Origin: Mycoplasmoides pirum ATCC 25960
Lineage (GTDB): Bacteria > Bacillota_I > Bacilli_A > Mycoplasmatales > Mycoplasmoidaceae
DNA length: 64,000 nt
Direction of reading: 5' to 3'
NCBI RefSeq assembly: GCF_000685905.1
Contig: NZ_JMKZ01000001.1
Coordinates: 496,001 to 560,000 of the forward strand
Every line of letters begins with the position of its first letter. Position 1 is the first letter of the stretch. Below the pieces are notes generated by a model. The model was given only the letters and a program-made list of their open reading frames with translations. It did no database searches and had not been told where the DNA came from. A program made the position numbers and the translations under genes. Below are positions 23,201 through 34,154 of this stretch, in pieces.

Positions 23201-25114
23201 ATGTTTGAAAAAAGAAACAACGAAATCATTGAATTAAAAAAGAAAATTGATATTGTTCAAGTTATTGGACAATATTTAACTTTAAATAAAAAAGGTAATA
23301 ATTATTGAGCAATTTGTCCTTTCCATTCGGACACTAAACCTTCATTATCTATCTCATCTTCCAAACAATTATTTAACTGTTTTTCGTGTAATACAAAAGG
23401 TGATGTTTTTAATTTTATTCAATTTTATAAAAATATTTCATATTCAAAAGCTATTATAGATGTTTGTGATTCATTAAATATCAAAAATGACATCCTTAAT
23501 GAATTTAAAAATAAAAACATTTATGATCAAGAAAAAGAAAAGTATTATCAAATTAATTCTTTAGCTTCAAATTTTTTTAAATTGAGTTTATCAAATATTA
23601 ATGCAAATGAAGCTAATCAATATTTAAAATCAAGAAAAATAACAAAAAATTTATTAGATTATTTTGATGTTGGATGTGCATTAAATAAAAATGATGATTT
23701 GTTAAATGCATTGCTTGAAATAAGCAATGAAAATTTATCTATAAACATGACGGATTTAAAAAATGTAGGATTAGCTGTAAAAAGTAAAGAAAAAACTAAT
23801 TTTTTTATAAATAGAATTATTTTCCCTATTCATGATGAATATGACAATATTGTTGCTTTTTCGGGGAGAGCATTTTTAAATAATAGCGATGTTGCTAAAT
23901 ACAAAAATACTGAAACAACAAAAATATTTAAAAAAGATCAAGTTTTATATAACTATAATCGTGTTAAAAAAAATAACGATTACAAATATTTATTTTTATG
24001 TGAAGGTTTTATGGATGTTATCGCTTTGCATTCTATTGATATTTCCAATGCCGTTGCTTTAATGGGATTAAATTTAAGCGATTATCACATTGAATTATTA
24101 AAAAAATTAAAAAATATTGAAGAAATTGTCATATCTTTAGATAACGATCAACCTGGAAAAGATGCAACAATAGTTTGTGCACAAAAATTATTAAGTAACA
24201 ATTTTAAAGTTTCAATTTTTATATATCCTGATAACAACGATAGCAAAGATTTAGATGAATTAATTAACAAAAGTGATTTTAAACTAACTGATATAATTAA
24301 TGCAAAAAAAGATTATTTTGAATATTTAATTTTAGAAACTAAAAAAAAATTAAATCAAAATTTATCAATTAATGATTTAACTAATTCTGTAGAAAAAATA
24401 CTTATTGAAATTAAAACATATGCAAATCAAATAACGTGAAATAAATATATTGATTTAATATCAAAAACATTTGATTTATCAGCAAATGATTTACAAGCTA
24501 AATTCAATCAAATTAAAATTAAAAATAACTTTCAAAAAACTTTTGATAATGAAAATTATGTTACTTCTAAAAGAAATATTAACGAAAATATTTTATTAAC
24601 AAGAATAAAGGAAGATTGCATAAAATATAAAGAAAAAATTATTAATCTTGAAGTTAATTTAATAACAACATTTTTTTTACATAAAAAAGCATTAATTGAA
24701 TTCAATAATTTAATTTTTATTAAAAATACACATCTTTTTTTTCAAACAATTTGCCTAAAATTAAGTAATTTGTATACATTTAAAAATAAAATTACATATG
24801 ATGAATTTTTGAAAATACTTGAAGAAATTGAAAAAAATGAAACTCAAAAAGATTATTTAATTTTTAAAGAACGTTTACTAAAAGAAATAAATTATGAAAA
24901 AATATTTGCAAATTTCGGTTTCAACAATATTAAAAAAACTATTATAGATTTACACACTGCTATAAATTTATACAGTATATCTTATAGATACTTAGTTAAT
25001 TTTTATGAAAATAAAAATGATTCAAATTCATATAATGAACATATAGATTCATTAAACAAAATTAATAAAAAAAACAAAGAATTTTATGAAAAAATCATGA
25101 AATTTAACAAATAG
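23201..25114 (+). CDS. dnaG: DNA primase
   Basis: DnaG lays RNA primers for replication. The 637 residues contain the N-terminal zinc-ribbon (CPFHSDTKPSLSI then CFSCNTKGDVFNFI, about 37-75). The RNA polymerase core has FSGRAF and a TOPRIM domain (LCEGFMDVIALHS near 263, SLDNDQPGKDAT near 308). The C-terminal helicase-binding region is divergent and Lys/Asn-rich. The start is one base after the glyS stop. The dnaG-rpoD order is the classical macromolecular-synthesis arrangement. Confidence 0.95.
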
Positions 25115-25195
25115 ATATTGTTAAATTATGTTAAAATAATAATCTTAATAAATATTAAAAACTAATTCTTTAAAAAATAGATAAATCAATAAAAC

Positions 25196-26818
25196 ATGGC
25201 AAAAAAACAAACTAAAAAAAATATTGTAGCGAAAAAAAATGTTAATTCAAACAAAAAAACAATAAAAAGTAAAAACATTAATGGATTATCAAAAACAAAA
25301 CAAATAAAACAAAAACAAACAAAAAAAATAGAACCAAATATAGATCAACAACATAATGTTGTTAATTCTGAGCCAAAACAAATAATTAGTAGATTTAATT
25401 CTAAAACTAAATCTATTTTGCCAAGTACAATAAATGATAGAAAAGAACTTTTAACTATTGTGCCTCGCAAAGAAATTCTTATAAATCGTATTTCAAAAAA
25501 ACAAAATCTAAAACCTGTATCTAATAAAATAAACAAAGATAAAGAAATCATTGTTGAAAAAAAACGTCGCGGAAGAAAACCAAAACATGCGCCAAATAAT
25601 GAACGAAATGAAATTATCTTTACAGATATTTTAGAAGTAAATTCAAAAAATAGAAATTATGATGGTGAAGTAAAAAATATAATTAAACAACTTCAGACGA
25701 AAGCAAAACAAAAAAGACGTAAACAACCTTATATGTCTAATGAAGAAATAATAAAAAATATTAAATCTCATGAATTTACAGAAGAAGAAAAAACATACAT
25801 TTTAGATAAATTAAGAGATTCAGGAATTAAATTAGATGATAATGTAGAAGAATATTTAAGTGATTTTAGCCAAAATCAAGATTTAAGTGAAATTGATGAT
25901 AATATTGAAGAATTAACAATTAAGGGTACTAGTACTAAAGATAAAGTTGAAGATAATGTTAGATCTTTTTTAGCAACATTAGGTTCTTCAAAAATGTTAA
26001 CTTTTGAAGAAGAAATTAGAATTGCAAAATTACTTGGTAGTAATGATGAAGAAACAAGAAGATATGCTATAAATCAATTTGTTACTTCAAATTTAAGATT
26101 GGTTACTTCAATTGCTAAAAAATATTTAAATCGTGGTTTAGATTTTATTGATTTAATTCAAGAAGGATCAATAGGATTAATTAAAGCAATTAGTAAGTTT
26201 AATTACAAATTAGGTAATAAATTTTCTACATATGCAACATGATGAATTCGTCAAGCTATAACACGGGCTATATCAGATCAAGCAAGAACTATAAGAATTC
26301 CAGTTCATATGGTTGAAACTATAAATAAATTAACAAAAGTTGAAAGAAATTTAACTCAAACATTAGGTAGAGAACCTACAATAGAAGAATTAGCTGAAGA
26401 AATGGGTGGACAAGTAAATGGTTTTACACCTAGAAAAATAATTGAAATTCGAAAATTAAATATTGATCCAGTTTCATTAGATAAACCAGTGGGTCATGAT
26501 GAAGAATCACAATTTATAGATTTTGTTAAAGATAAAGATATAGATAGACCAGACCAATATACTAATAAAAAATTAGTTGTTGAGCATATAAATGAATTAT
26601 TCAACAATACATTATCTAAAAAAGAAGAACAAATCATTAGAATGAGATATGGTTTAGCGCCTTTCAAAGGTCCAATGACTTTAGAAGAAGTAGGAAATAA
26701 ATTTAAAGTAACAAGAGAAAGAATAAGACAAATTGAGGCTAAAGCCTTAAGAAAATTAAAGCATCCTTCAAAAAACACAAAATTAAAATCTTTTTTAGAC
26801 AATGAGCAAAAAGATTAA
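25196..26818 (+). CDS. rpoD: Primary RNA polymerase sigma factor (SigA/RpoD) with an AT-hook-like N-terminal motif
   Basis: The C-terminal 290 residues of this 540-residue protein are a full sigma-70 core: region 1.2 ([17 protein letters not shown]), region 2 ([35 protein letters not shown], then FSTYATWWIRQAI), region 3 and region 4 ([31 protein letters not shown]). The first ~130 residues are very Lys-rich. They contain KKRRGRKPK near 122-130, close to an AT-hook core, which could add minor-groove contacts in an AT-rich genome; that is inference. It starts 81 bp after dnaG and overlaps trmK by 17 bp. Confidence 0.96.
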
Positions 26819-27293
26819 TTTTATTTGTGAACTAATTCCAAAAATTGAGCATAATTTAATAATAGATGTTGGATGTGACCATGGATACTTATCAATAAAA
26901 TTAATTGAAAATAAACAGTCAAAATTAGTTATCAACATTGATAATAAAAAAGAACCATTAAACAATGCAATTCAAAATGTAATTAGACATAATTATCAAA
27001 CTCAAATTATTAATATTCTTAATGATGGATTAAAAAATTTAAATCAAAAAATAAATTTTTGTATCCCTAATCCAAATTACATTGTTATTGCTGGAATTGG
27101 TACTAATGCAATAATAAAAATACTACAAAATGATAATTTTAGCATTAAAGAAACGAATTTTATTTTGCAATCTGAAGGAAACATTAATCAATTAAAAAAT
27201 TATTTAAAAACAAATAATTTCGAAATTAAAAATGAAATAAATAAAATTATTAAAGAACGAAATTTTAATTTTATTTTAATGAAAAAATTATAA
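26802..27293 (+). CDS. trmK: tRNA (adenine-22-N1)-methyltransferase TrmK, short form
   Basis: TrmK methylates A22 of tRNA using SAM. The SAM-binding motif DVGCDHGYLSIKLIE is intact near residues 20-34, and NIDNKKEPLNNAIQN and VIAGIGTNAIIKIL match the family (usual IAGMGG becomes IAGIGT). At 163 residues it lacks the C-terminal coiled-coil extension of the ~220-240-residue homologues. The stop is a genuine TAA, with no continuing frame visible. It follows rpoD as in related genomes. Confidence 0.85.
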   Translation: MSKKINFICELIPKIEHNLIIDVGCDHGYLSIKLIENKQSKLVINIDNKKEPLNNAIQNVIRHNYQTQIINILNDGLKNLNQKINFCIPNPNYIVIAGIGTNAIIKILQNDNFSIKETNFILQSEGNINQLKNYLKTNNFEIKNEINKIIKERNFNFILMKKL

Positions 27294-27331
27294 TTAATTA
27301 AATTTTAAAAGAATATTTATTAAAAATATTT

Positions 27332-28114
27332 ATGTCAAGTGAATTAGCTATTTTTATATTAATTTTTGTTTCAATAATTTTTGGTTATTTAATTGGATCA
27401 ATTATGACATCAGATATTATTGGTCATATTATCAAAAATAGCGCAAGATTGCATTGAAGCAAAAATCCTGGAACAACTAATTCAATAAGAGTTTATGGCA
27501 AAAAGATAGGAATTATTGTAGGTGTAGGTGATATTGCCAAAAGCTTTATTGCTTTTCTAATTTGTTGAAGTATCTTCGAATACGGTTTAAAACAATTTAT
27601 AAATGAAGACATGAATAAAAAAGTATTTTATTTTGTTTACTTATCAAATTTCTTTGCTATTATCGGGCATTGTTGACCAATATTTTTTAAATTTAAGGGT
27701 GGGAAAGCAGCAGCACCTACAGCTGGGTTTTTAATATCAATTTCCTTTTGGTGATTATTAATAATAACAATTGTTTGAGTTTTAGTTTTAGTTAAAACTA
27801 AATATGTTTCATTAGCTTCACTAATTTGCGCATCATTATTGCCAATAATAAATTTAATAAATTATATTGATTACTTAAATTTCTTTTCATTTGGTCAAGA
27901 ATTTTGAATAGAAAAATCAGCAAATGATGTTAACATAGGTGGATATTTAACTTATAGTAATTATTGACATGTAATACTTTTTTTAGAAATAAATAATATA
28001 TTAATAGCAATTATTATGTTTTGAAAACATCGTGAAAATATTGTTAGATTAATTAATAAAAATGAAAATAAAATCGGACAAAATAAAAAAACAAATGAAA
28101 AAAAAGAAAACTAA
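27332..28114 (+). CDS. plsY: Glycerol-3-phosphate acyltransferase PlsY
   Basis: PlsY transfers an acyl group from acyl phosphate to glycerol 3-phosphate in the first step of phospholipid synthesis. The 260-residue membrane protein shows the family motifs: [14 protein letters not shown] with the first loop [16 protein letters not shown], then [24 protein letters not shown]. Hydrophobic helices span most of the chain. The Lys/Asn-rich end overlaps the NifU-domain gene by 53 bp. Confidence 0.93.
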
Positions 28115-28358
28115 TCGTGAAATTATTTCAAATGTAAAAGATGTATTAGATAATATTAGGTTTTATATTCAAAAAGATGGCGGAGATCTTAAATTTGTTA
28201 GTTACAAAAATGGAGTTGTAACAATTGAACTTTTAGGAGCGTGCGTTGGTTGTGCATTAATAGATATAACTTATAAAGAAGGTGTTGAAAATATTTTAAA
28301 GGATGAAGTTAAAGAAATTAAAAAATTAATAATAATAGATCCTAGCAATAAAAAATAA
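28062..28358 (+). CDS. NifU C-terminal domain iron-sulfur scaffold protein
   Basis: The protein is a stand-alone NifU C-terminal (Nfu) domain of at most 98 residues: VKDVLDNIRFYIQKDGGDLKF and LLGACVGCALIDITYKEGVE. The CxxC pair binds or transfers an Fe-S cluster. The ATG at 28062 overlaps plsY by 53 bp; an ATG at 28095 would give a shorter protein and still keep the whole domain, and no Shine-Dalgarno decides between them. No other Fe-S assembly gene is in the window. It converges on the following minus-strand gene with 2 bp between stops. Confidence 0.85.
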   Translation: MKIKSDKIKKQMKKKKTNREIISNVKDVLDNIRFYIQKDGGDLKFVSYKNGVVTIELLGACVGCALIDITYKEGVENILKDEVKEIKKLIIIDPSNKK

Positions 28359-28360
28359 AT

Positions 28361-30346
28361 TTATTTCTTTTTTCGTTCTTTGTATGATTTAACAAAAAAT
28401 ATACTAACCATTGTAATTAAACTTATAGCCAAAAAAGTAGTAAATGATATTGCAGCAATATTAGTTGGGGTTAAACCAGAATTAATATCATTTACGGTTA
28501 AAACAGTAAATACCATTCCAAAAAAATTAATCAAACCTATTATTATTGCAACCATAAAAGCAATAACCATAGTTCTTCGCTCTATATCTTTTTTATTAAT
28601 TGAATCTTGCTGCTTTAATTTGGCTATCAAAATATTTATAGAACTTTTTAAATTATTAGTTTCATCAATTTTTTTAACAATATTTTTAATTTCAGACAAA
28701 CCATAAAATTCATCATATCAATCAAAAGATAAGTTTTCTAAAATTCTTATTTTTTCTTTATAAAAATTTGAATTTTTCTTAATTTCTATTTTATTAAAAT
28801 CATATTCAATATCATTACGCATTCAAATTCTTGATTGAACATAAATCTCTGCTCAAAAATAATTTGAAAATAAAGGAACTGGTTCATTTTTAATGATTAA
28901 TATTGAAGGAGATGATGTTAAATAAGTAATATAATTATTGTTTATTTCACAATGTGAATTTGTTATTTGATTTTTTAATGTATCGGATATGCTTTCACTA
29001 TTTTTAATTTTTTCTATAACTCTTAATAATTGTTTATATTCTATAAAAAAAGATGTATTTGGATTTATTCCAAATAATTCTGGTGAAGTAATCAATAAAT
29101 AATATAACTTCATATTAGAAGATTCTAATATTGTTTTTTTTGGTGAAACAAATGGATCTGAATCATTAATTTGAATTGTATTTATAGGTATAGTTGATCC
29201 AAAAGATTCATATTCATTATTGGTTTGATGTTCATAGATTGTATCTATAACATCTTGAAATTTTTTAATTTTTTTATACTTAGATTTAACATTTGTTTTA
29301 TTGGATTTAAAATAATTTTGTTTTAAAAATTTAGCTAATTCAAAAAAATCAGTTTCTGGTTTTTGATTAGGATCTTCTTTTATTAAAGAAGGGCGATCCA
29401 AAATACTTAATATTAATTCTGGTTTTTCACTTGTAAAATATATTTTCAATTCTTCATACAATGATAAAGTAATCATTGTTGTTATAAGTATAGAAAAAAA
29501 CAAATTATCACTTATTGATTTTTTCTGTTCTAAAGATAAATTTTCTTTAAAATCAAAGTATTTTTTATTTATTAATTTTGTTCAATTGTTTTTTAAATCA
29601 TCAGTTGTGATATTTTTGAAATTCCAATTTGATTGTTGATTTTTATTATTTTTATTTAGTTTATTTAGTTGATTTTTATTATTAGAAAAAGTATATTCTT
29701 CTACAATTTCTAAAATGTTATTTAATGAAATAGGATATAGTTGTTTTGAAATATAATGTCTTATTAAATTTGACAAATAAATATTATCAACTATTAATGT
29801 TTCTGAAATTGAATTATTTTCAATAATTTTTTCATCTATTGATTGCAAAGAAAAACCACCAGATAAAATTTTATTTTCATCATCTAAATAAAATGAAAGT
29901 CTAATTTTTTTAATATATGAACTTAAATATGAATTTGAATTAGTTTCGATAATAAAATTGAATCTTCTTTCAGATAAATTATCAGAAACAATTTCTATAT
30001 CTTTATCGCGCTCTACATTTTTAATATACATAGGTTCATTAAATTTATCATAACCTTGAATTTTAAATATATCGCATTCATAACTACCAGTTTTTGAAAT
30101 TATTTTTTTTAATGCTAAATTTAGCATTAAATTAACTTTTTCTAATTTGGTTAAATTATCAAGTTCTATAAATTTTTTTAATTCATCATCATCTAATGTT
30201 TTTGTAATTTTTGGTAATATTTTATTTATAAGTTTTTTGTTAGATATTTGATTTAAACTATCAAAAAATTTTATATTAACATTATCTATATAAAAAGGAA
30301 AAAGATTTTCTATTTCAAATGATACTATTTTTTTGTTGTTGTTCAT
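28361..30346 (-). CDS. Large protein with C-terminal two-helix membrane hairpin (paralogue A)
   Basis: The function is unknown. The 661 residues are mostly soluble and helical. Near residues 580-660 lies a conserved-looking block: YDEFYGLSEIKNIVKKI, an amphipathic segment, then two membrane helices (MVIAFMVAIIIGLINFFGMVFTVL split by a short loop from ISFTTFLAISLITMVSIFF) and a KSYKERKKK tail. The next gene has the same layout and local similarity, e.g. FYLDDENKILSGGFSLQ against FCIDDKNKIVSGAFSLN, so they are tandem paralogues. I recall two similar-sized unknown genes at this place in M. genitalium (MG241/MG242). The tail topology resembles CorA, but the GMN motif is absent. Confidence 0.78.
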
Positions 30347-30362
30347 ATTTTTTACCTATTCC

Positions 30363-30379
30363 AAAAAAAAAAAAAAAAA
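30363..30379. repeat. 17-nt homopolymer (A on plus, T on minus)
   Basis: An uninterrupted 17-base tract lies between the stop of the upstream paralogue (30380) and the start of the downstream one (30346). It is both a possible terminator T-run and a slippage-prone spacer in front of a membrane-protein gene. Confidence 0.8.
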
Positions 30380-32353
30380 TTATTTTTTTCTTCTTGTGTT
30401 ATTTTTAAAAATGCTAAAAATTGCCAATATTATTATTCCCAATAAAACAAATGCAAAAATAGAACCTATGGTTATTATTGAAATATTAATTGGATCTTTC
30501 AAACTTTCAGATATTGTGGAATTCGAAACCGTTAATATCGAAAAAACAGTTGTGAAAAAATCTAAAACACCAAATATTGTTGCAACAAGAACACCTACTG
30601 ATAAATAATTTCGTTCTTTATTTTTTCCGAATCGTTGATCATCTCGATTTAATTTTTTTATTAACAATGAAATTGAATCTTTTAAATTTAATTTTTGTTC
30701 CATTGTTTGAACAATTGATTTAATTGGTAGACCATAAAAATTATCATAAGAATCAATTTGTAAGTTATTCATTTCATAAATTAAATTTCTTAGTTTTCAA
30801 GGTTCTTTATTTTTTACTTTATCTAAAAGTTTATCAATTGTTACTGATTTTCATATTCTAGATTGAATATATGTTGTTGCTCATAAATAATTATTAGATA
30901 AATTAAAATTAGGATCTTGTAAAAAATCAATATCATAACTAGTTTTATCGTTTATTGGATTATTGTTTTTAATTATTAATGATGATAATGATGAATTTAT
31001 AAATGTAATATAATCATAATTTTTTTCACAAATAATATCTTTAACTTGAATTTTTAAATTTTCATCTATTTCAGAATCATTAAAATTAATTGATGATGCT
31101 AGTTTTATAACCTCATTAAATGAAGAAAAATTTGTATTAGTTATCTCCATACCAAAAAGGTTGGAATACATAGTTAATAAAAAAAATAATTTTAATTCAT
31201 CATTATTTAAAAAAATATCTGAATTTTCATTAATAAAAGGAATATCAGAATTTCGAATTATTTCATATGAAGGTATAGAATGTCACAATGAGTGATCTTC
31301 AAATTTAGAATAATCTAAAATAGCTTCAAATAACTCATTTGCAGTTTCCACTTCATCAATATTTATTTCAGGAAAATATGAATGCTTATTTTTTAAAAAA
31401 ACTATCATGTTCATTAAATCTCTATCAGAATTACTATTTTCTTTAATGTTGTTAATTTCATTATAAGCATTAAATTTTTTTAATAATATTTCTGGTTTTG
31501 GATTTGTAAAATAACTCTTTATTTCATCATAAATAACAAGTATTATGGCTTGAAAAATAAAAATAGAATTAAATAAATCATCTTTGTAAAATTTACTATC
31601 TATGTTGTATGTTAAATCATTAAGAAATTTTTTACTAATGTAATCTTTCCAATTGTTTTTTAATTTTGATTCATATGATAATTTCGAATTGTTTTTAATA
31701 AATTTTAAATCTTCAAATAATTCTAACAAACCACCTATAGAAATTTTTTTAAATTCATTTTCTAAAAAATAACGATAAAGATTATTTAAAAATATTTTTT
31801 CTGATAATGTTTCTTTACTATTTGTTAATTCAGAATTTATTCCTTGATTTAATGAAAAAGCCCCTGATACAATTTTATTTTTGTCATCAATACAGAAAAA
31901 AATTTGAATTTGATCAACATATGAAAACAAATAAGAGTTAGGATTAATGTTTATTTGAAACATATAGCGTTTTTGTGATGATTTATCACCTAATATTTTT
32001 AAATCAGAATAATCTTTTTCTTCTGTTACATAAATAGGTACACCTCATTCGTTTCTTTGTTCAAATACAAATGCAGGATTATCTTTATCGCCCAATAAAG
32101 AATTAATTTTTACTACTATTTTATTTAATAAATTTTGGAATGTTTCATGATGACTTATTTTTTCAATATTTAAAAGTTCATCTATGTTAATTTTTTTTTG
32201 GTCTTTTTTTAAATCAGAAATTAATCGTTTATAAAAAAGATTATTCTTATATTTATAAGAATTTAAATCAAAAAAAATTTGATTTAAATTACTAATGTAA
32301 AAAGAATAAGTATTTCTAATTTTAAGTTCATTTAAAAAAGCAACATGTTTCAT
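30380..32353 (-). CDS. Large protein with C-terminal two-helix membrane hairpin (paralogue B)
   Basis: This 657-residue paralogue of the downstream gene is also of unknown function. The ATG at 32353 starts MKHVAFLNELKIRNTYSFY. Shared features with its neighbour are the SYLFSYVDQIQIFFCIDDKN block near residue 140, a mid-protein helical region (YDEIKSYFTNPKPEILL against YEELKIYFTSEKPELIL), the YDNFYGLPIKSIVQ block, and two C-terminal membrane helices ending in NNTRRKK. The pair looks like an old tandem duplication, with divergence too high for recent copying. It is divergent from the glycosyltransferase gene. Confidence 0.78.
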
Positions 32354-32479
32354 ATTTATTGTGCCCTTAAACTTAAGTAAATTAACCAAATTATTTTACT
32401 ATAATAAACATATTTAAATTTATAATTTAATACAATAATTAAATTATTAAATAAAATTAATGATTTTTACATATGCTTG

Positions 32480-33457
32480 GTGAAAACAGTGCCTAAAATA
32501 TCCATAATTTATCATATTTACAAAAATGTTAAAAATTTAAAAACTTCATTAAATTCTATACTTCAACTTGATAATTTAGATGATTTAGAATTGATATTAA
32601 TAAATGATAACGCTTCAGAAGATGTTATTGAAATTGTTAACAATTCTAAGATATTAAATTTAAAAAATATTAAGTATGTACATTTATCACAAAATTTAGG
32701 ACATTCTTATTGCTATAACTTAGCTATAGATTTATGTAAAACAGATTATTTATTTTTTTGTGGATCTGAAACCAAATTACAAAATGATTTTATAAATAAA
32801 GTTGTTAAAAATATTGATTCTAATAAAGATACTGATATTTTAATATTTAGAAATAATTACGAAAGATACTTTTCAATTCAATCATCACTTGAAGAAAAAG
32901 AAATTGAAGTTTTTACTCAACTAAAACCAGAATTAGTTTATGAAATGGAATGAAATTTATCTAATAAAGTATTTCATAAAGATTTTCTAATAAAAAATAA
33001 AATTAAATTTATAGAGTTTCATTCATATTTAGCTTTATTTATATTAACTACTTTGTCCAAATTTAAAAAAATTGTTTATGTTAATGAAAGCATAGCTAAA
33101 TTTACTATTGATTTAAAACCATCGCATAATTTGTATGATTATTTATTCCAAACACAAGAATTTTATTCAGTAGAAAAAAAATTAAATACATCAAATTTAA
33201 AAATCAAAAAAGCTTTAGAATTTTGAACTACTAAAATTTGTTTATATGATTTTATTAATTATGTAATAAATTCTGATATGAATGATAAAGAAAAAGAATT
33301 AGCTATAATTGCTGCATATAAATTAAATTTAAAACTTTATAATAATTTTTTTACAAATGAATATTTTAAATTGATAAAAGAAAAAAAATGAAAAGAATAT
33401 TTTACTATGTTCAAACCAAAGCTAGTTTGAATTCAAAAAGAATTTAATACAAAATAA
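32480..33457 (+). CDS. Family 2-like glycosyltransferase
   Basis: The first 110 residues match a GT-A (GT2) fold: KISIIYHIYKNVKNLKTSLNSIL, LELILINDNASED, and YVHLSQNLGHSYCYNLAID. GT2 enzymes transfer sugars from nucleotide-sugars, in mycoplasmas mainly to membrane lipids or capsule. The usual metal-binding DxD at the end of this region is replaced by CGSETK, so catalysis or substrate may differ. The remaining ~215 residues are unrecognised and helical. No ATG is available; GTG at 32480 or 32489 and TTG at 32477 are the possible starts. It ends 1 bp before the RDD gene. Confidence 0.75.
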
Positions 33458-33458
33458 T

Positions 33459-34148
33459 ATGAAAATTAGAACGGAAATTGATAATCAAAGGATTTTGTAT
33501 CCATTAGCAAAAATTTGAATCCGTTCATTAACTAGAACGATTGATAGTATTTTAACTATTAGTATTTGTGTTGGAATTTATTTTTTAATAAATATAAGCA
33601 ATGAAATAAGTTATGGTGAAAAGATATTAATAATTTTTTGTCTTTCTTTTTTTGTTTTTTTCATTTATTATATTCTTATTGTTTTTTTTACTAAAGGCTC
33701 AACATTATTTAGGTGAATATTCAAAATAAAATTAATTGAGTTAATAAATAGAAAAAAGTATTTTTGACACCTAATTGTTCATGATTTATTTATTTGAATT
33801 TTTTACATATTAATTATGTTAATATTCTCAATAATAACAGCGTGCCAACCGATTGATAAACAACAAGTTTTTTTTAGTTCTTTATTTTCCACAAATGAAA
33901 ATTCAAATTACATAGTTATAATTTTTAGAGTTTTATTGTCTATTGTAGGAATAATTTCTATAATTTTTTTTATTTATAATTGCGTAAATAATGGAAAACG
34001 CTCTATACAAGATTTAATGAGTTGAACAGCAATGATAAGTTTAAATAAAGGAACACCTGAGTCTCCAGTTAAAAATAGTGCACCATCAGAATGAAAAATT
34101 AAAGACAATAATTTGAATTTACCTGGAAATATTTATTTTAAAAAATAA
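33459..34148 (+). CDS. RDD-family membrane protein
   Basis: The 229-residue protein has four hydrophobic segments. The RDD pattern of Arg and Asp in helix 1 is visible (WIRSLTRTIDSILTISICVGIYF), as is the later FTKGSTLFRWIFKIKL loop, typical of the family (usual kG.TlGkkllgi.v). RDD proteins are poorly understood, and some affect ion tolerance. It lies between a glycosyltransferase and uvrD, with gaps of 1 and 6 bp, so it is part of the same transcript. Confidence 0.78.
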
Positions 34149-34154
34149 AAAATT

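Noticed and set aside
25345-26802. Minus-strand frames inside rpoD
   Set aside because: Antisense to a conserved gene; hydrophobic composition is the complement of Lys/Asn codons.
30333-30608. Plus-strand frame over the paralogue junction
   Set aside because: It is antisense to the membrane-hairpin gene and includes the homopolymer.
28361-32353. Calling the paralogues CorA magnesium transporters
   Set aside because: The two-helix C-terminus is similar in layout, but the GMN motif and the CorA N-terminal pattern are missing.
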